Source: Ignatzschineria sp. F8392 (lineage in GTDB: Bacteria; Pseudomonadota; Gammaproteobacteria; Cardiobacteriales; Wohlfahrtiimonadaceae). From it: a DNA stretch of 64,000 bases. Numbering within the stretch: the stretch's first letter is position 1; every line of letters begins with the position of its first letter. A model generated the notes under the pieces. It did not search any database and had not been told where the DNA came from. It saw only the letters and a program-made list of their open reading frames with translations. The stretch is taken from contig NZ_NEFF01000005.1 of NCBI RefSeq assembly GCF_002252045.1, positions 124,001 to 188,000 of the forward strand. The letters run 5' to 3'. Shown piece by piece: positions 1 through 10,194 of this stretch. The position numbers were made by a program, and so were the translations under genes.

Positions 1-1451
1 GAAATCAACTCAATAGGTGGCCCAGAAGGTTCAGGAAATTGAACCCCAATCGTCACCGGCGGTGGCTCAATCATCGTAACTTCAATGGGCGGCGCTACTG
101 GCTGAATTGCAGGCTCCACCGATTTTGACTCAAGACGAATAGGAGGGATCGTAATCGACTGCTTAGGAGGAGCGACAACTTTTGCTTGATTTTGAGTCAA
201 TACTTGCGCACGGCTATTATCTGAGCGCTGAACCACAGTACTATAGATAAGCTCCGTTGCCGGACGCTCCTTATAGTAGGCCTTTATTCCTGCCAAAATA
301 TCATTCGCTAAACGATCTTGATGTTTTTTATTGCGAAGGTTCTGCTCCTCTTTCGGATTAGAGATAAATCCTGTCTCAATCAATACAGATGGGATATCGG
401 GCGCTTTTAATACAGCAAATCCTGCTCGTTCAACCTGTTTTTTATGAAGATTAGCGTGACGACTCAAATTTTTTAAAAGATGATTTCCCAACGCATTAGA
501 GGATTCAATCGTTGCCTCTTGTGATAGATCGAGCAACATAGAGGCGATAGCATCATCCTTATCAGAGATCTTGACGCCACCAATAAGGTCAGATTGGTTC
601 TCAGCTCTTGCAAGTAATCTTGCCGCTTCACTCGATGCGCCACTAGTGGAGAGAATATAGACAGAAGCGCCATCTGCTTTTGCAGAGCCCGCATCGGCAT
701 GTAAGGAGATAAACATATCTGCCTTATTCCGTCTTGCAATCAATACACGCTCTCTCAAAGGAATAAAGGTATCATCATTTCGTGTTAAGATCGCCCTCAT
801 ATTGGGTTCACGATTGATCTTCTGTTGCAATACTTTTGCAATTTGTAATACAACATCCTTCTCCCTTGTTCCCGCTTTACCAACCGCACCAGGATCTTTT
901 CCGCCATGGCCGGGATCAAGAATAATTAAGATATTTTTCTTAGGAACACGTTTTGCAACTTGTATCTCCTGAGGCTGAGTCACAACTGTCTGCCCTGATG
1001 AAGCGAGATCCTCTTTCACACTCCCTACAGATGCACCCACCGCAATAACCAACTCATAACCTAAGCGCCCTCTTAAGACCGCCGCACTCGCCGGTACTGT
1101 CCCTTGCTTGAGATCAACAACAATACGAAGGTCGGTTCCCTGCTGGGTTCCTAAACGCACCCCTGCGACATAAGCTGAGCTAATCGGAAGAGAGCTAGCC
1201 TTATGCTGTAACTCGGCATTAGGAATATCGATCACTAACCGATCAGGATTTTGTAGACGGAAACTATTAAATTTAATCTGTTGACTTAATGGAAAGATAA
1301 TTAACATCTCTCCACCGCGATTTTCCATCTTTCCCGTACCGACAACTGTTGCGCCAAACAGCAGATTACTCAACGTTGCCACCATAAAAAATAAAAAGGC
1401 AAACAGGATCCGTTTACCTTTTTTTGCTTTCAGCATATTTGCTACTCTCAT
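1..1451 (-). CDS. N-acetylmuramoyl-L-alanine amidase (AmiB/AmiC type), C-terminus outside window
   Basis: Zn-dependent periplasmic amidase that cleaves the amide between MurNAc and the stem peptide, in daughter-cell separation. The minus frame is open from ATG at 1451 to the window edge (about 483 codons). In order: a hydrophobic export signal (about residues 15-37), an AMIN-type beta domain (about 40-135), and an Amidase_3 domain from about 174 to 395. Zn-binding motifs are DPGHGG, the REKD glutamate, SLHADA and IETGF. A helix insert with LLDLSQ in the catalytic domain matches the autoinhibitory segment of EnvC/NlpD-controlled amidases. A Pro-rich linker then runs off the window, and in relatives a LysM domain can follow. 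The start ATG overlaps the stop of the upstream TPR gene (ATGA), which implies translational coupling. AmiB versus AmiC cannot be settled from this fragment. Confidence 0.93.
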   Translation of the reverse strand, partial: MRVANMLKAKKGKRILFAFLFFMVATLSNLLFGATVVGTGKMENRGGEMLIIFPLSQQIKFNSFRLQNPDRLVIDIPNAELQHKASSLPISSAYVAGVRLGTQQGTDLRIVVDLKQGTVPASAAVLRGRLGYELVIAVGASVGSVKEDLASSGQTVVTQPQEIQVAKRVPKKNILIILDPGHGGKDPGAVGKAGTREKDVVLQIAKVLQQKINREPNMRAILTRNDDTFIPLRERVLIARRNKADMFISLHADAGSAKADGASVYILSTSGASSEAARLLARAENQSDLIGGVKISDKDDAIASMLLDLSQEATIESSNALGNHLLKNLSRHANLHKKQVERAGFAVLKAPDIPSVLIETGFISNPKEEQNLRNKKHQDRLANDILAGIKAYYKERPATELIYSTVVQRSDNSRAQVLTQNQAKVVAPPKQSITIPPIRLESKSVEPAIQPVAPPIEVTMIEPPPVTIGVQFPEPSGPPIELI

Positions 1452-3247
1452 TCGTTAATCCACTCAACGTTTTCGATGAGCACCTCTTTTGCATCTGAAT
1501 TTCCAAAGAATAGATTAAAACGGTGATAGAGATCTTCCGCTTTTTGACGCTCGCCAATAGCATCTAAAATCACGATATAGTGAGCGATAATTTCAGGATC
1601 TTTATTCTGATGATACGCTTGTACAATATATTTATAAGCACGATCTAGATCCCCTAACATATAGTAGGCCCAGGCTAGACTATCTTGAATAAAGTCACGC
1701 CCCGGCGCCATTAAATTTGCCTTAGAGATAAAAGGTAATGCAACCTTTGCATTTTTAGGGTCGATTTCGATCAGAGAGAATCCTAAAGCATTATAGGCGA
1801 TAGGATCTTGCGGATTATTACGGATCTCTTCTTGTAGAATCTCCGCCATCTCATTATAGTCTTGATGATATAGAGCACTCATCGAGCGAAGAAAAGCAAG
1901 ATAGGAACTCTCAACCGCAGGAAGTAGGGCCGCCTCCTCTACTAATACCTGATCAAGTAGATCATACTCCTCTAACTCTTGGAGCATTAATAGACGCTTC
2001 AAAAGAAGTGATGGTGCATCGAAGATCTCTAATTGTGCAATTTGATCAAAATAGTGATTGAATTGTGCATAATCTCCCTCTGCTAATGCAATTTTAGCCT
2101 TAATGGTATAGAGAGCTTCGGCATATTCTGGCGTCGGATTCTCAATTTCAGGGAGCACTTTTAAAAGGTTTTCACTATTCCCTAAAATTTCAGAGAAATA
2201 GAAGAGATTTAAAATTGCTCGAGTTAAAATTTCAGGCTGATCCAGTCTCAACTGCAACATCTCTTTGATATTGTCATAATTACCCATGACATAAGCCATG
2301 CCGATAAACTTCTCAAAAACAGCAGGGTCCTCATTTGTTAAAATCATTAGAGGAATAAGGCGCTGGTAAGCCTCTTCATACTCAAAATTAGCAATTAATG
2401 TATTCGCTAACTCTAGCCCTATCTCTGGATCTTGATACTTGTTATAAGCTTCTTCTAATAACTCAATCGATTTTTCAGGTTCACCCTCATTCCAATAGAT
2501 ATAGGTGTAGAGTGCATAAATTTTAGGATTAGAAGGATCAAGCTGTAATGCTCTCTCTAGATAACCTTCTGCTTCATCAAAGCGTAAATTATCGATTAAA
2601 AAACCCGCTAAAAGCACTAAAGGAAAAGTATCATGCTCTTCTAAAGCCGCCATCTTTTTAAAGAGCGTTAGCTGCTCTTCTAATGGAATTTCAAATTCAT
2701 GAAGCTTCTTTAAAATCGCAAAGTAAGGAGAAGGTTCAACAACTCCCTCATTGGTAAGATAGATCATCACTACCAGGTTATTATAAGTTCTTGCCGCATA
2801 CTCAAGATCCCCGGTTAAAAGGTAAGCTTGTGCTAATAAATTATAATTTGCCAAGTTATATGGATTTTGAATCACCAATTTCTGAATAAGTGGAAGTGCA
2901 TCAGCAATACTGCCGGCTTCTAGATCGAGGCGAATTCTTCGCTCTAAAACTTTTGGGTCACTATTTCGTTCTAATAGCGCATCATAATGCTCTTTTGCAC
3001 TCTCCCAATCTTCACGCTTAGAAGCAATTTCTGCGGCTAAAAAATCATAAACCTCAGATATTGCTTGATCTCTATAGAATGTTGCAGCATCAATCTCTTC
3101 AATAAGATCGACCGGTTCATCCCTACCCTCTTCTACCACTCCTGAGTTATCAACAATCGACCCCTCTTCATCAGCTCCTGTTTGAGCATATGTAGGAATG
3201 TGCGTTATACACACAAAGAGTAACAGCAGGTTGAACAGTTTCTTCAT
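1448..3247 (-). CDS. Exported tetratricopeptide-repeat protein
   Basis: Predicted secreted TPR scaffold of 599 aa, function unknown. I chose the ATG at 3247, which gives a clean signal peptide (MKKLFNLLLLFVCITH..., cleavage probably after YAQ) and has a GGAG 11 bases upstream. The longer in-frame start at 3319 would place 24 extra residues before the signal. After an acidic linker the rest is helix pairs with TPR signatures: alternating small residues, repeated L..A..Y patterns, and phrases such as LDPSNPKIYALY and NNPQDPIAYNALGFSL. No lipobox cysteine is visible. The stop overlaps the amidase ATG, so the two are probably one operon and may act together in the envelope. TPR proteins of this size also occur in pilus and outer-membrane assembly, so the role remains open. 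Confidence 0.85.
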   Translation of the reverse strand: MKKLFNLLLLFVCITHIPTYAQTGADEEGSIVDNSGVVEEGRDEPVDLIEEIDAATFYRDQAISEVYDFLAAEIASKREDWESAKEHYDALLERNSDPKVLERRIRLDLEAGSIADALPLIQKLVIQNPYNLANYNLLAQAYLLTGDLEYAARTYNNLVVMIYLTNEGVVEPSPYFAILKKLHEFEIPLEEQLTLFKKMAALEEHDTFPLVLLAGFLIDNLRFDEAEGYLERALQLDPSNPKIYALYTYIYWNEGEPEKSIELLEEAYNKYQDPEIGLELANTLIANFEYEEAYQRLIPLMILTNEDPAVFEKFIGMAYVMGNYDNIKEMLQLRLDQPEILTRAILNLFYFSEILGNSENLLKVLPEIENPTPEYAEALYTIKAKIALAEGDYAQFNHYFDQIAQLEIFDAPSLLLKRLLMLQELEEYDLLDQVLVEEAALLPAVESSYLAFLRSMSALYHQDYNEMAEILQEEIRNNPQDPIAYNALGFSLIEIDPKNAKVALPFISKANLMAPGRDFIQDSLAWAYYMLGDLDRAYKYIVQAYHQNKDPEIIAHYIVILDAIGERQKAEDLYHRFNLFFGNSDAKEVLIENVEWINE

Positions 3248-3642
3248 TCCGAGAGGCTCCTTATAATTTATATCTCTGTATATACTCAAATAGAGAGCGG
3301 TACTAAGCAACGATATCAAAGATCAGCACTCATTACTGATAATGTCACTGATAATATTCAACAATCATACTCAGCGACCATGTTGCCGATTTGCCAACTT
3401 GTAACTGAGTAATCTCAATTGATCACTCTACCGATCTACCGCTCAGCGGTCGACGATCTCTCTACCTGTCTCTATTTTTTATAATGCTTCTTATAATATC
3501 TCTTCTATCCCTTATCTATCCTCTCTCATCGAGATCAATATTTATCTGGTATGATGAAAGAAGATTGATTCTTCGCCTATTTTAACGTAAAAATCGGGGA
3601 AGTGTTAATTATTACCATCAAACTAAAAGGAGTTACAAAAGT
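3248..3642. other. Divergent intergenic region
   Basis: Spacer of about 395 bases between the minus TPR gene and plus elbB, with no credible gene. It holds a short imperfect palindrome at 3438-3450 (ACCGCT-C-AGCGGT), two direct copies of ACTGATAAT near 3334-3357, and an elbB promoter candidate described separately. Confidence 0.6.
3547..3555 (+). promoter_or_regulatory. Candidate extended -10 promoter for elbB
   Basis: TG-G-TATGAT at 3547-3555 matches an extended -10 element (TGnTATAAT) with one mismatch. It lies about 88 bases before the elbB ATG. I see no good -35 hexamer, which is acceptable for an extended -10. Sequence match only. Confidence 0.35.
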
Positions 3643-4326
3643 ATGAATCAGAAACATTTTGCTTTAATTCTTTCAGGATGTGGTCACCTAGATGGTGCAG
3701 AAATTACAGAGGCGACCGCACTTAATATCGCACTCTCTAAAGCAGGAATAGCGGTCTCATTCTATGCGCCAGATCGCTTGCAAACCGATACCATCAATCA
3801 CCTCAATGGAGAGATTGAAGGAGATGAGCGCAATATTATGCAAGAGGCTGCCCGTATCGCAAGAGGGAAAATCTCCCCCATCTCCAAACTAGACCTCAAT
3901 AAAATCGATGGTGTAGCACTCGCTGGTGGTTTCGGCGTGATTAAAAACTTCACTAATTTTCTTGATAAGGGAGAAGACGCTACCCTTTCTGCCGATATCG
4001 GGGAGAAACTTAAAGGTGCTATCGAGATGAAAAAACCAATTATTGCGATCTGTGCTGCCCCAATGGCTATTGCAATTGCACTCAAAGAGCTCAATATCAA
4101 AGATGCATCTATCACCTTTGGACAAGCTCAAAATGCCGGCGCTTTTCTTCCCGCTCTTGAAAAGTGGAATATAAAACATATTGAAACCGCAACAACTGAG
4201 GCACATTATGATGCGCAATATCAAATTATTACGGGAGGTGCATATATGGATGGTGATGCAACGCCTTATGAAATCTTTCAAGGGGCATTAAAGGCTATAG
4301 AGATTTATCAAAAATCAACAAAATAG
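3643..4326 (+). CDS. elbB: Isoprenoid biosynthesis glyoxalase ElbB (DJ-1/PfpI-like)
   Basis: Class I glutamine-amidotransferase-like protein of 227 aa, the usual ElbB length. Family members have glyoxalase activity in vitro and were first linked to isoprenoid synthesis; the physiological role is poorly known. The N-terminus carries the family signature LSGCGHLDGAEI. A nucleophile-elbow cysteine sits in ICAAPMA near residue 132, and GGFGVIKN follows the ElbB pattern. A strong ribosome site (AAAGGAG) lies 8-10 bases before the ATG. It is apparently monocistronic: divergent from the TPR gene and followed by a hairpin terminator. Confidence 0.92.
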   Translation: MNQKHFALILSGCGHLDGAEITEATALNIALSKAGIAVSFYAPDRLQTDTINHLNGEIEGDERNIMQEAARIARGKISPISKLDLNKIDGVALAGGFGVIKNFTNFLDKGEDATLSADIGEKLKGAIEMKKPIIAICAAPMAIAIALKELNIKDASITFGQAQNAGAFLPALEKWNIKHIETATTEAHYDAQYQIITGGAYMDGDATPYEIFQGALKAIEIYQKSTK

Positions 4327-4346
4327 ATCATCAATCTACATTAAGT

Positions 4347-4386
4347 GAACCTCCATATCATCGTTTAACAAATGATATGGAGTGTT
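4347..4386 (+). terminator. Hairpin terminator after elbB
   Basis: Inverted repeat CTCCATATCAT (4351-4361) and ATGATATGGAG (4372-4382), extended outward by GAAC/GTTC with one mismatch, loop of 10. The tail is only moderately T-rich (TGTTCTTAATA). Position just after the elbB stop supports the call. Confidence 0.6.
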
Positions 4387-4537
4387 CTTAATAAAATGGC
4401 TCAAATAGGGGCTTAACAAAATTTTCACAAAAGGAACAAGAGAGATCTTTGCTTATTTTATAGTCAAGAATCTCAACTGTTTTCCACTTTTAAAAAAATC
4501 AGGTACACTCTCAATTATACGACTAATTTTAAGTCAC

Positions 4538-4566
4538 AATTAGGGGTTTTATCCTCCCTAATTTTC
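4538..4566 (+). terminator. Second terminator or attenuator-like hairpin upstream of hom
   Basis: AATTAGGG (4538-4545) pairs with CCCTAATT (4556-4563) and is followed by TTTTC. It lies 117 bases before the hom start in a 356-base gene-free stretch. It could be a backup terminator for elbB or an attenuator in the hom leader. I found no leader peptide rich in Thr/Ile/Met codons next to it, so attenuation is speculative. Confidence 0.5.
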
Positions 4567-4682
4567 AATCCTTAATGATGTAGTCAAAAATAGATAAGCG
4601 CCTAAAAGCAGACTCACTCAGAAACTATTTTTGAACTCTCATTGTTCATCACTCATTAATCATTGGAGAAATTTGATCTATC

Positions 4683-5960
4683 ATGGAGCCTCTTAAAGTA
4701 GGATTAATTGGTCTTGGCACTGTTGCCTCAGGCGTTGCCGCTGTTTTAACAAAAAATAGAGAAGAGATTGCTCGTCGAATTACCCGCACCCCTATTATAG
4801 AAAAAGTATTTGTGCGCTCACTCGAGAGAGATAACCCTTACGATCTCAACCTGACAACCTCTATTACCGATATTACCGATCATCCTGAAATTGATATTGT
4901 AATTGAGCTCATTGGTGGCATTGAACCTGCATTAACCTATATTAAAAGCGCACTAAGTCATGGAAAATCTGTGATTACAGCCAATAAGGAGCTTATCGCT
5001 CTCCACGGCAATGAACTGCTTCAACTTGCAAAAGAAAATGGGGTATTTCTCCGTTTTGAGGCATCTGTTGCCGGGAGCATTCCCATCTTAAAACTTTTAA
5101 GAGAGGGGTTATCTGCAAATGAGATCGATACCGTGATGGGAATCATTAATGGTACCTCTAACTATATTTTAACGGAGATGAGTCATAAAGGGGTCGACTT
5201 CGACCAATGCCTCAAAGAAGCACAAGCACATGGTTATGCCGAGGCAGATCCTACATTTGATATTAAGGGAATCGATGCGGCTCACAAGTTAACTATTCTT
5301 GCAGCGACAGCCTTTGGAATGCCCCTCAATTTTGAAGATCTCTATATCGAAGGGATTGATACCATTACCGCCGAAGATATTGCTATTACACAAGAAGAGG
5401 GTTATACCATTAAACATCTCGGCATTGCCCGAAAGAGCAAGCAGGGAGTTGAGCTTCGTGTTCATCCTACCCTGCTCTCTAAAGATCACCAGCTCGCTCG
5501 GGTCGATGGTGTCCTTAATGGCGTTTATGTTGCAGGCAATGCAGTTGGCGAACAATTCTACTCCGGTCGCGGTGCAGGTAGTGAAGCAACAGCATCTGCG
5601 GTCATTGCCGATCTTATTGAAATAATTCAAAACAAGAGCCGCAACCATAGTGCGCCGGCATTAGGCTTTTTAGAAGAGAATCTTCAGGCGCTGCCAACAC
5701 TTCCAGCAAAAGCCTTCTCTTCCCATTACTATCTCTCTTTTAAATATAGTGACAATCTAGTGAGCAACACTATTACTGAAGCGCTTAAAAAAGTGCTTTT
5801 AGACGCGGAAATTAGAGCAGAAAAAATTAAAGTTTATGATCAATATCAACAAGTTATCCTGTTTTTAAAAAAAACAGTGCAAGAAAATGTAGAAAATATC
5901 ATTAATAATGCTATGTTAATTAAAGGTATTGAGGATTCTAAATTTATCCGTGTCGAATAA
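4683..5960 (+). CDS. hom: Homoserine dehydrogenase, monofunctional
   Basis: Reduces aspartate semialdehyde to homoserine with NAD(P)H, the branch step to threonine and methionine. At 425 aa it has the standard stand-alone length, with no aspartokinase domain fused. It starts with a Rossmann fold (GLGTVASGVAAVL, residues 9-21), followed by the catalytic domain with the family signature AEADPTFDIKGIDAAHK (about 183-199) and YSGRGAGSEATASAV. The last 75 residues look like an ACT domain, which in this family mediates threonine feedback inhibition. A GGAG lies about 14 bases upstream of the ATG, longer than ideal. thrB and thrC are not adjacent, so the gene stands apart from the rest of its pathway. 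Confidence 0.96.
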   Translation: MEPLKVGLIGLGTVASGVAAVLTKNREEIARRITRTPIIEKVFVRSLERDNPYDLNLTTSITDITDHPEIDIVIELIGGIEPALTYIKSALSHGKSVITANKELIALHGNELLQLAKENGVFLRFEASVAGSIPILKLLREGLSANEIDTVMGIINGTSNYILTEMSHKGVDFDQCLKEAQAHGYAEADPTFDIKGIDAAHKLTILAATAFGMPLNFEDLYIEGIDTITAEDIAITQEEGYTIKHLGIARKSKQGVELRVHPTLLSKDHQLARVDGVLNGVYVAGNAVGEQFYSGRGAGSEATASAVIADLIEIIQNKSRNHSAPALGFLEENLQALPTLPAKAFSSHYYLSFKYSDNLVSNTITEALKKVLLDAEIRAEKIKVYDQYQQVILFLKKTVQENVENIINNAMLIKGIEDSKFIRVE

Positions 5961-6360
5961 GTTTCTAAAATCCCCCAATAATTGAGGGAGTTTCTTTAAA
6001 TTTATCGGCAAGAAAAAAGAATAAATGACCACCCATTTCTGAATCATTTTCTGAATAACAAATATAAATCTCAATCACTCTATCATTATAAATATTCCTA
6101 CTACACTTGACGGTAGCGGGAGTAAAAAGGTGCCGAATAATCATCGACACTATTGTATCGTGATATCTGATGGAGAGATAAGAATAAGTTCCCAGATAAT
6201 GAACAATACTCATAATGGGTGGTACTAGCACTGAAAGTTAGTGGAAGTTCTTTATGAAGATTAGATCAGATTAGATTGATGATAGAGATTAAAGAGTCTC
6301 TGGAATCTAACCGATACCCTAAAAAAATGAATAACAAATATTGAAAAGAGAGGAGATCCT
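5961..6360. other. hom-ilvI intergenic region
   Basis: About 400 bases without a convincing gene. A weak hairpin directly after hom (TCCC-C-CAAT against ATTG-A-GGGA, about 5971-5990, then GTTTCTTT) could end hom transcription. A short minus-strand frame of 88 codons (5965-6231) lacks a ribosome site and any recognisable family. The last 100 bases form the ilvI leader. Confidence 0.5.
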
Positions 6361-8103
6361 GTGAAATTAAGCGGTGCAGAAATCGTCATTCACTCCTTAA
6401 TGAAGGAGAAGGTAGAGTGTATCTTTGGTTATCCTGGAGGTGCAGTTCTGCCACTTTATGATGAGATTTATAAACAAGACAAAATTGAACATGTCCTTGT
6501 GCGCCATGAGCAGGCTGCGACCCATGCTGCCGACGCTTATGCGCGTACAACAGGAAAGCCAGGTGTCGTTCTGGTCACTTCCGGTCCTGGGCTGACCAAT
6601 GCTGTCACTGGTATTGCAACTGCTTATATGGATTCAATTCCCATGATTGTCTTTTCTGGACAAGTAGCTACAAGCTTAATTGGGAATGATGCGTTCCAAG
6701 AAGTAGATACTGTTGGAATTACCCTTCCTTGTGTCAAACATAACTTCTTAGTCAAAGATGTCAAAGATCTCGCAAGCACAATTAAAAAAGCATTCTATAT
6801 TGCTACAACAGGTCGCCCTGGCCCTGTTGTGATAGACCTTCCAAAAGATATTACGGTCCATGAAGCAGAGTTTGTCTACCCTGAAAAAATTACAATGCGC
6901 TCCTATAACCCTACCGTTAAGGGGCACTCAAAACAGATCGCTCGCGCATATGATCTTATTATGAAAGCTAAACGCCCAATGGTCTATACCGGCGGGGGCG
7001 TCATTATTGGTGAAGCTTCTAAAGAACTTCGTGAATTTGTTAAAGCGCTCAATCTTCCTATCACAAGTACCTTAATGGGACTAGGTGCTTACGAGGGAAC
7101 TGATAAGCAGTTTCTTGGCATGTTAGGAATGCATGGAACTTATGAAGCAAATATGGCGATGCATCACTGTGATGTTTTAGTTGCCTTAGGTGCGCGCTTT
7201 GATGACCGGATTACCGGAACATTAGAGAGCTTCTGCCCATACGCGAAGATCATTCATGTCGATGTTGATCCATCATCAATTGCTAAAAATGTCCCTGTTG
7301 ATCTTCCCATTGTGGGTCAACTTCAACCTGTTCTTAAAGAGCTTAATGCAATCCATAAGAGCAAAAAAGGTAAATTAGATCAGGATGCTCTGACTAAATG
7401 GTGGGAGCAGATTGGTGAATGGCGTGCAATGGAATCCTTAAAGTATGAACAATCTGACGTGGTTATCAAACCACAGTTTGTGATTGAAAAACTCTTTGAG
7501 GTCACGGAAGGTAAAGCGATTATCACCTCAGATGTGGGCCAACATCAGATGTGGGCAGCACAATATTACCCCTTTGATGAGCCAAGACAGTGGCTCAATT
7601 CAGGTGGTCTCGGCACGATGGGCTTTGGCCTTCCTGCCGCAATGGGAGCAAAAATTGCCCGTCCTGATAGAGAAGTCGCCTGTATTACCGGAGATGGTAG
7701 TATTCAGATGATGCTCCAAGAGCTCTCTACCATGTTGCAATATTGCTCTCCTGTTAAAATTATTAACCTCAACAATGGTTATTTGGGGATGGTACGCCAA
7801 TGGCAAGAATTCTTCTTCCAGAAGCGTTACTGCATGAGCTATTTCGACTCTCTCCCTGATTTTGTAAAACTTGCTGAGGCATATGGTCACAGTGGCGTTC
7901 AAATTCACAAACCAAGTGATGTTGAACCGGCACTACGTGAAGCTTTCAAACAGAAAGATAAGACCATCTTCCTCGACTTTATCACCGATCCCAGCGAGAA
8001 CGTTTACCCAATGATTCCTGCCGGAAAAGGTCATCACGAAATGATCTTAGCGGGTCGTGATAAGATGGAAAATACGCTCAAAGAAGGCTTAAGTCAGGTA
8101 TAG
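6361..8103 (+). CDS. ilvI: Acetolactate synthase large (catalytic) subunit
   Basis: Thiamine-diphosphate enzyme condensing pyruvate with pyruvate or 2-oxobutyrate, the first common step of Val/Leu/Ile synthesis. 580 aa, full length. Landmarks: N-terminal TPP domain with the catalytic-glutamate region (FGYPGGAVLPLYD; RHEQAA near residue 50), a central FAD domain, and the C-terminal TPP/Mg motif GDGSIQMMLQELSTM ... NNGYLGMVRQ (about 449-481). The start is GTG with GAGGAG 6-8 bases upstream. The small subunit follows after 9 bases, so they are co-transcribed. The sequence resembles the IlvI/IlvH pair of enterobacteria more than IlvB/IlvN. The regulation is not obvious, as no Val/Leu-rich leader peptide was found. 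Confidence 0.97.
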   Translation: MKLSGAEIVIHSLMKEKVECIFGYPGGAVLPLYDEIYKQDKIEHVLVRHEQAATHAADAYARTTGKPGVVLVTSGPGLTNAVTGIATAYMDSIPMIVFSGQVATSLIGNDAFQEVDTVGITLPCVKHNFLVKDVKDLASTIKKAFYIATTGRPGPVVIDLPKDITVHEAEFVYPEKITMRSYNPTVKGHSKQIARAYDLIMKAKRPMVYTGGGVIIGEASKELREFVKALNLPITSTLMGLGAYEGTDKQFLGMLGMHGTYEANMAMHHCDVLVALGARFDDRITGTLESFCPYAKIIHVDVDPSSIAKNVPVDLPIVGQLQPVLKELNAIHKSKKGKLDQDALTKWWEQIGEWRAMESLKYEQSDVVIKPQFVIEKLFEVTEGKAIITSDVGQHQMWAAQYYPFDEPRQWLNSGGLGTMGFGLPAAMGAKIARPDREVACITGDGSIQMMLQELSTMLQYCSPVKIINLNNGYLGMVRQWQEFFFQKRYCMSYFDSLPDFVKLAEAYGHSGVQIHKPSDVEPALREAFKQKDKTIFLDFITDPSENVYPMIPAGKGHHEMILAGRDKMENTLKEGLSQV

Positions 8104-8112
8104 GAGAGAAAA

Positions 8113-8628
8113 ATGACACTTTTTAATACAGAAACTTCGCGTCATATTATTTCGATCTTAATGGAGAACGAAGCCGGCGCACTATCGAAGGTAGTGAATC
8201 TATTTTCCGCCCGTGGTTACAATATTGACAGCCTCTGTGTTGCTGCGACAGATGATCCGTCACTCTCTCGCTTAACACTTGTCACTATTGCCGATCATCA
8301 TGTTGTTGAGCAGATTATCAAGCAACTCAACAAATTAATTGATGTTGTCAAACTTACAAATCTTTGCGATAGTGCTTATGTTGAGCGTGAAATGATGCTC
8401 ATTAAAGTACAAGCTGAAGGGCAAAATCGCTCTGAGCTTTTTCGTATCAATGAGATGTTTAGAGGCCGCGTGATTGATGTTACCCCTCTCTCCTACACAA
8501 TAGAGATGACAGGTACACAAGAGAAGCTTGATGCCTTTATTGTGGCGGTACAGGAGTTAGGAATCATCGAAATTGTAAGATCTGGTGCACTCGGATTAGT
8601 CAGAGGCGCAAAAGGTTTAACGATCTAA
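8113..8628 (+). CDS. ilvH: Acetolactate synthase small (regulatory) subunit
   Basis: Regulatory partner of the large subunit. It activates catalysis and carries valine feedback inhibition. 171 aa; the N-terminal ACT domain (residues about 11-85) begins with the family phrase ISILMENEAGALSKVVNLFSARGYNI, split here only for description. The C-terminal half holds RSGALGLVRG near the end, as in IlvH. It has a GGAGAG ribosome site just before ATG and sits 9 bases after ilvI. ilvC follows after 250 bases, close enough to suggest a related unit but with room for its own promoter. Confidence 0.96.
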   Translation: MTLFNTETSRHIISILMENEAGALSKVVNLFSARGYNIDSLCVAATDDPSLSRLTLVTIADHHVVEQIIKQLNKLIDVVKLTNLCDSAYVEREMMLIKVQAEGQNRSELFRINEMFRGRVIDVTPLSYTIEMTGTQEKLDAFIVAVQELGIIEIVRSGALGLVRGAKGLTI

Positions 8629-8857
8629 AGTAACGCTCTAAAATTGAGTAACCACAAATCTAAAAGTAACAAAATAGCTCAATATTTGAGAAATTAAGAA
8701 TAGATCTAAGAGTAATATCTAAGATCAATATTAAAATAAATTAGATAAATTAATAAATTAGATAAAAAATAATCTCTCTATTTTCACTTAAGCTAATCCT
8801 AAAGGAATCGCCATTTAAGAGCGTGCTAACTTATAGCATAGTGAAGAGAGATCATAA

Positions 8858-9895
<1,038 letters not shown>

Positions 9896-10014
9896 ATAGA
9901 ATAGATCTTAATGGGAATCGCTCTAAAATCATCCACTCATCGATAGAGCTTTTAGAGTTTAATCCCCAATAGAGAAATAGATCATCTACAATAGTTTATA
10001 GATAGAATGTTCAA

Positions 10015-10049
10015 AATGCCTTAAGCGGATAACTCTTAAGGCATTTTTT
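10015..10049 (+). terminator. Rho-independent terminator after ilvC
   Basis: Perfect 11-bp stem AATGCCTTAAG / CTTAAGGCATT (10015-10025 and 10035-10045), 9-base loop, followed by TTTTA. It lies 120 bases after the ilvC stop, within the roughly 300-base ilvC/DAHP-synthase gap that otherwise shows nothing clear. Confidence 0.9.
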
Positions 10050-10194
10050 ATTACTTTCACTATTAACCGCATGATGCAGTACCACTGTAGAGCAGTATTC
10101 ATAGCGTTTAAGTCTACTGTTTTAATTTTAGTGTATTATTATTTTTTACCCATTAAGTCATCAAGACAATTCAAGAGAGGATTATAGGATTATT

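Noticed and set aside
5965-6231. 88-codon minus-strand frame after hom
   Set aside because: No recognised family, no ribosome site, and it overlaps the presumed hom terminator. Treated as noise.
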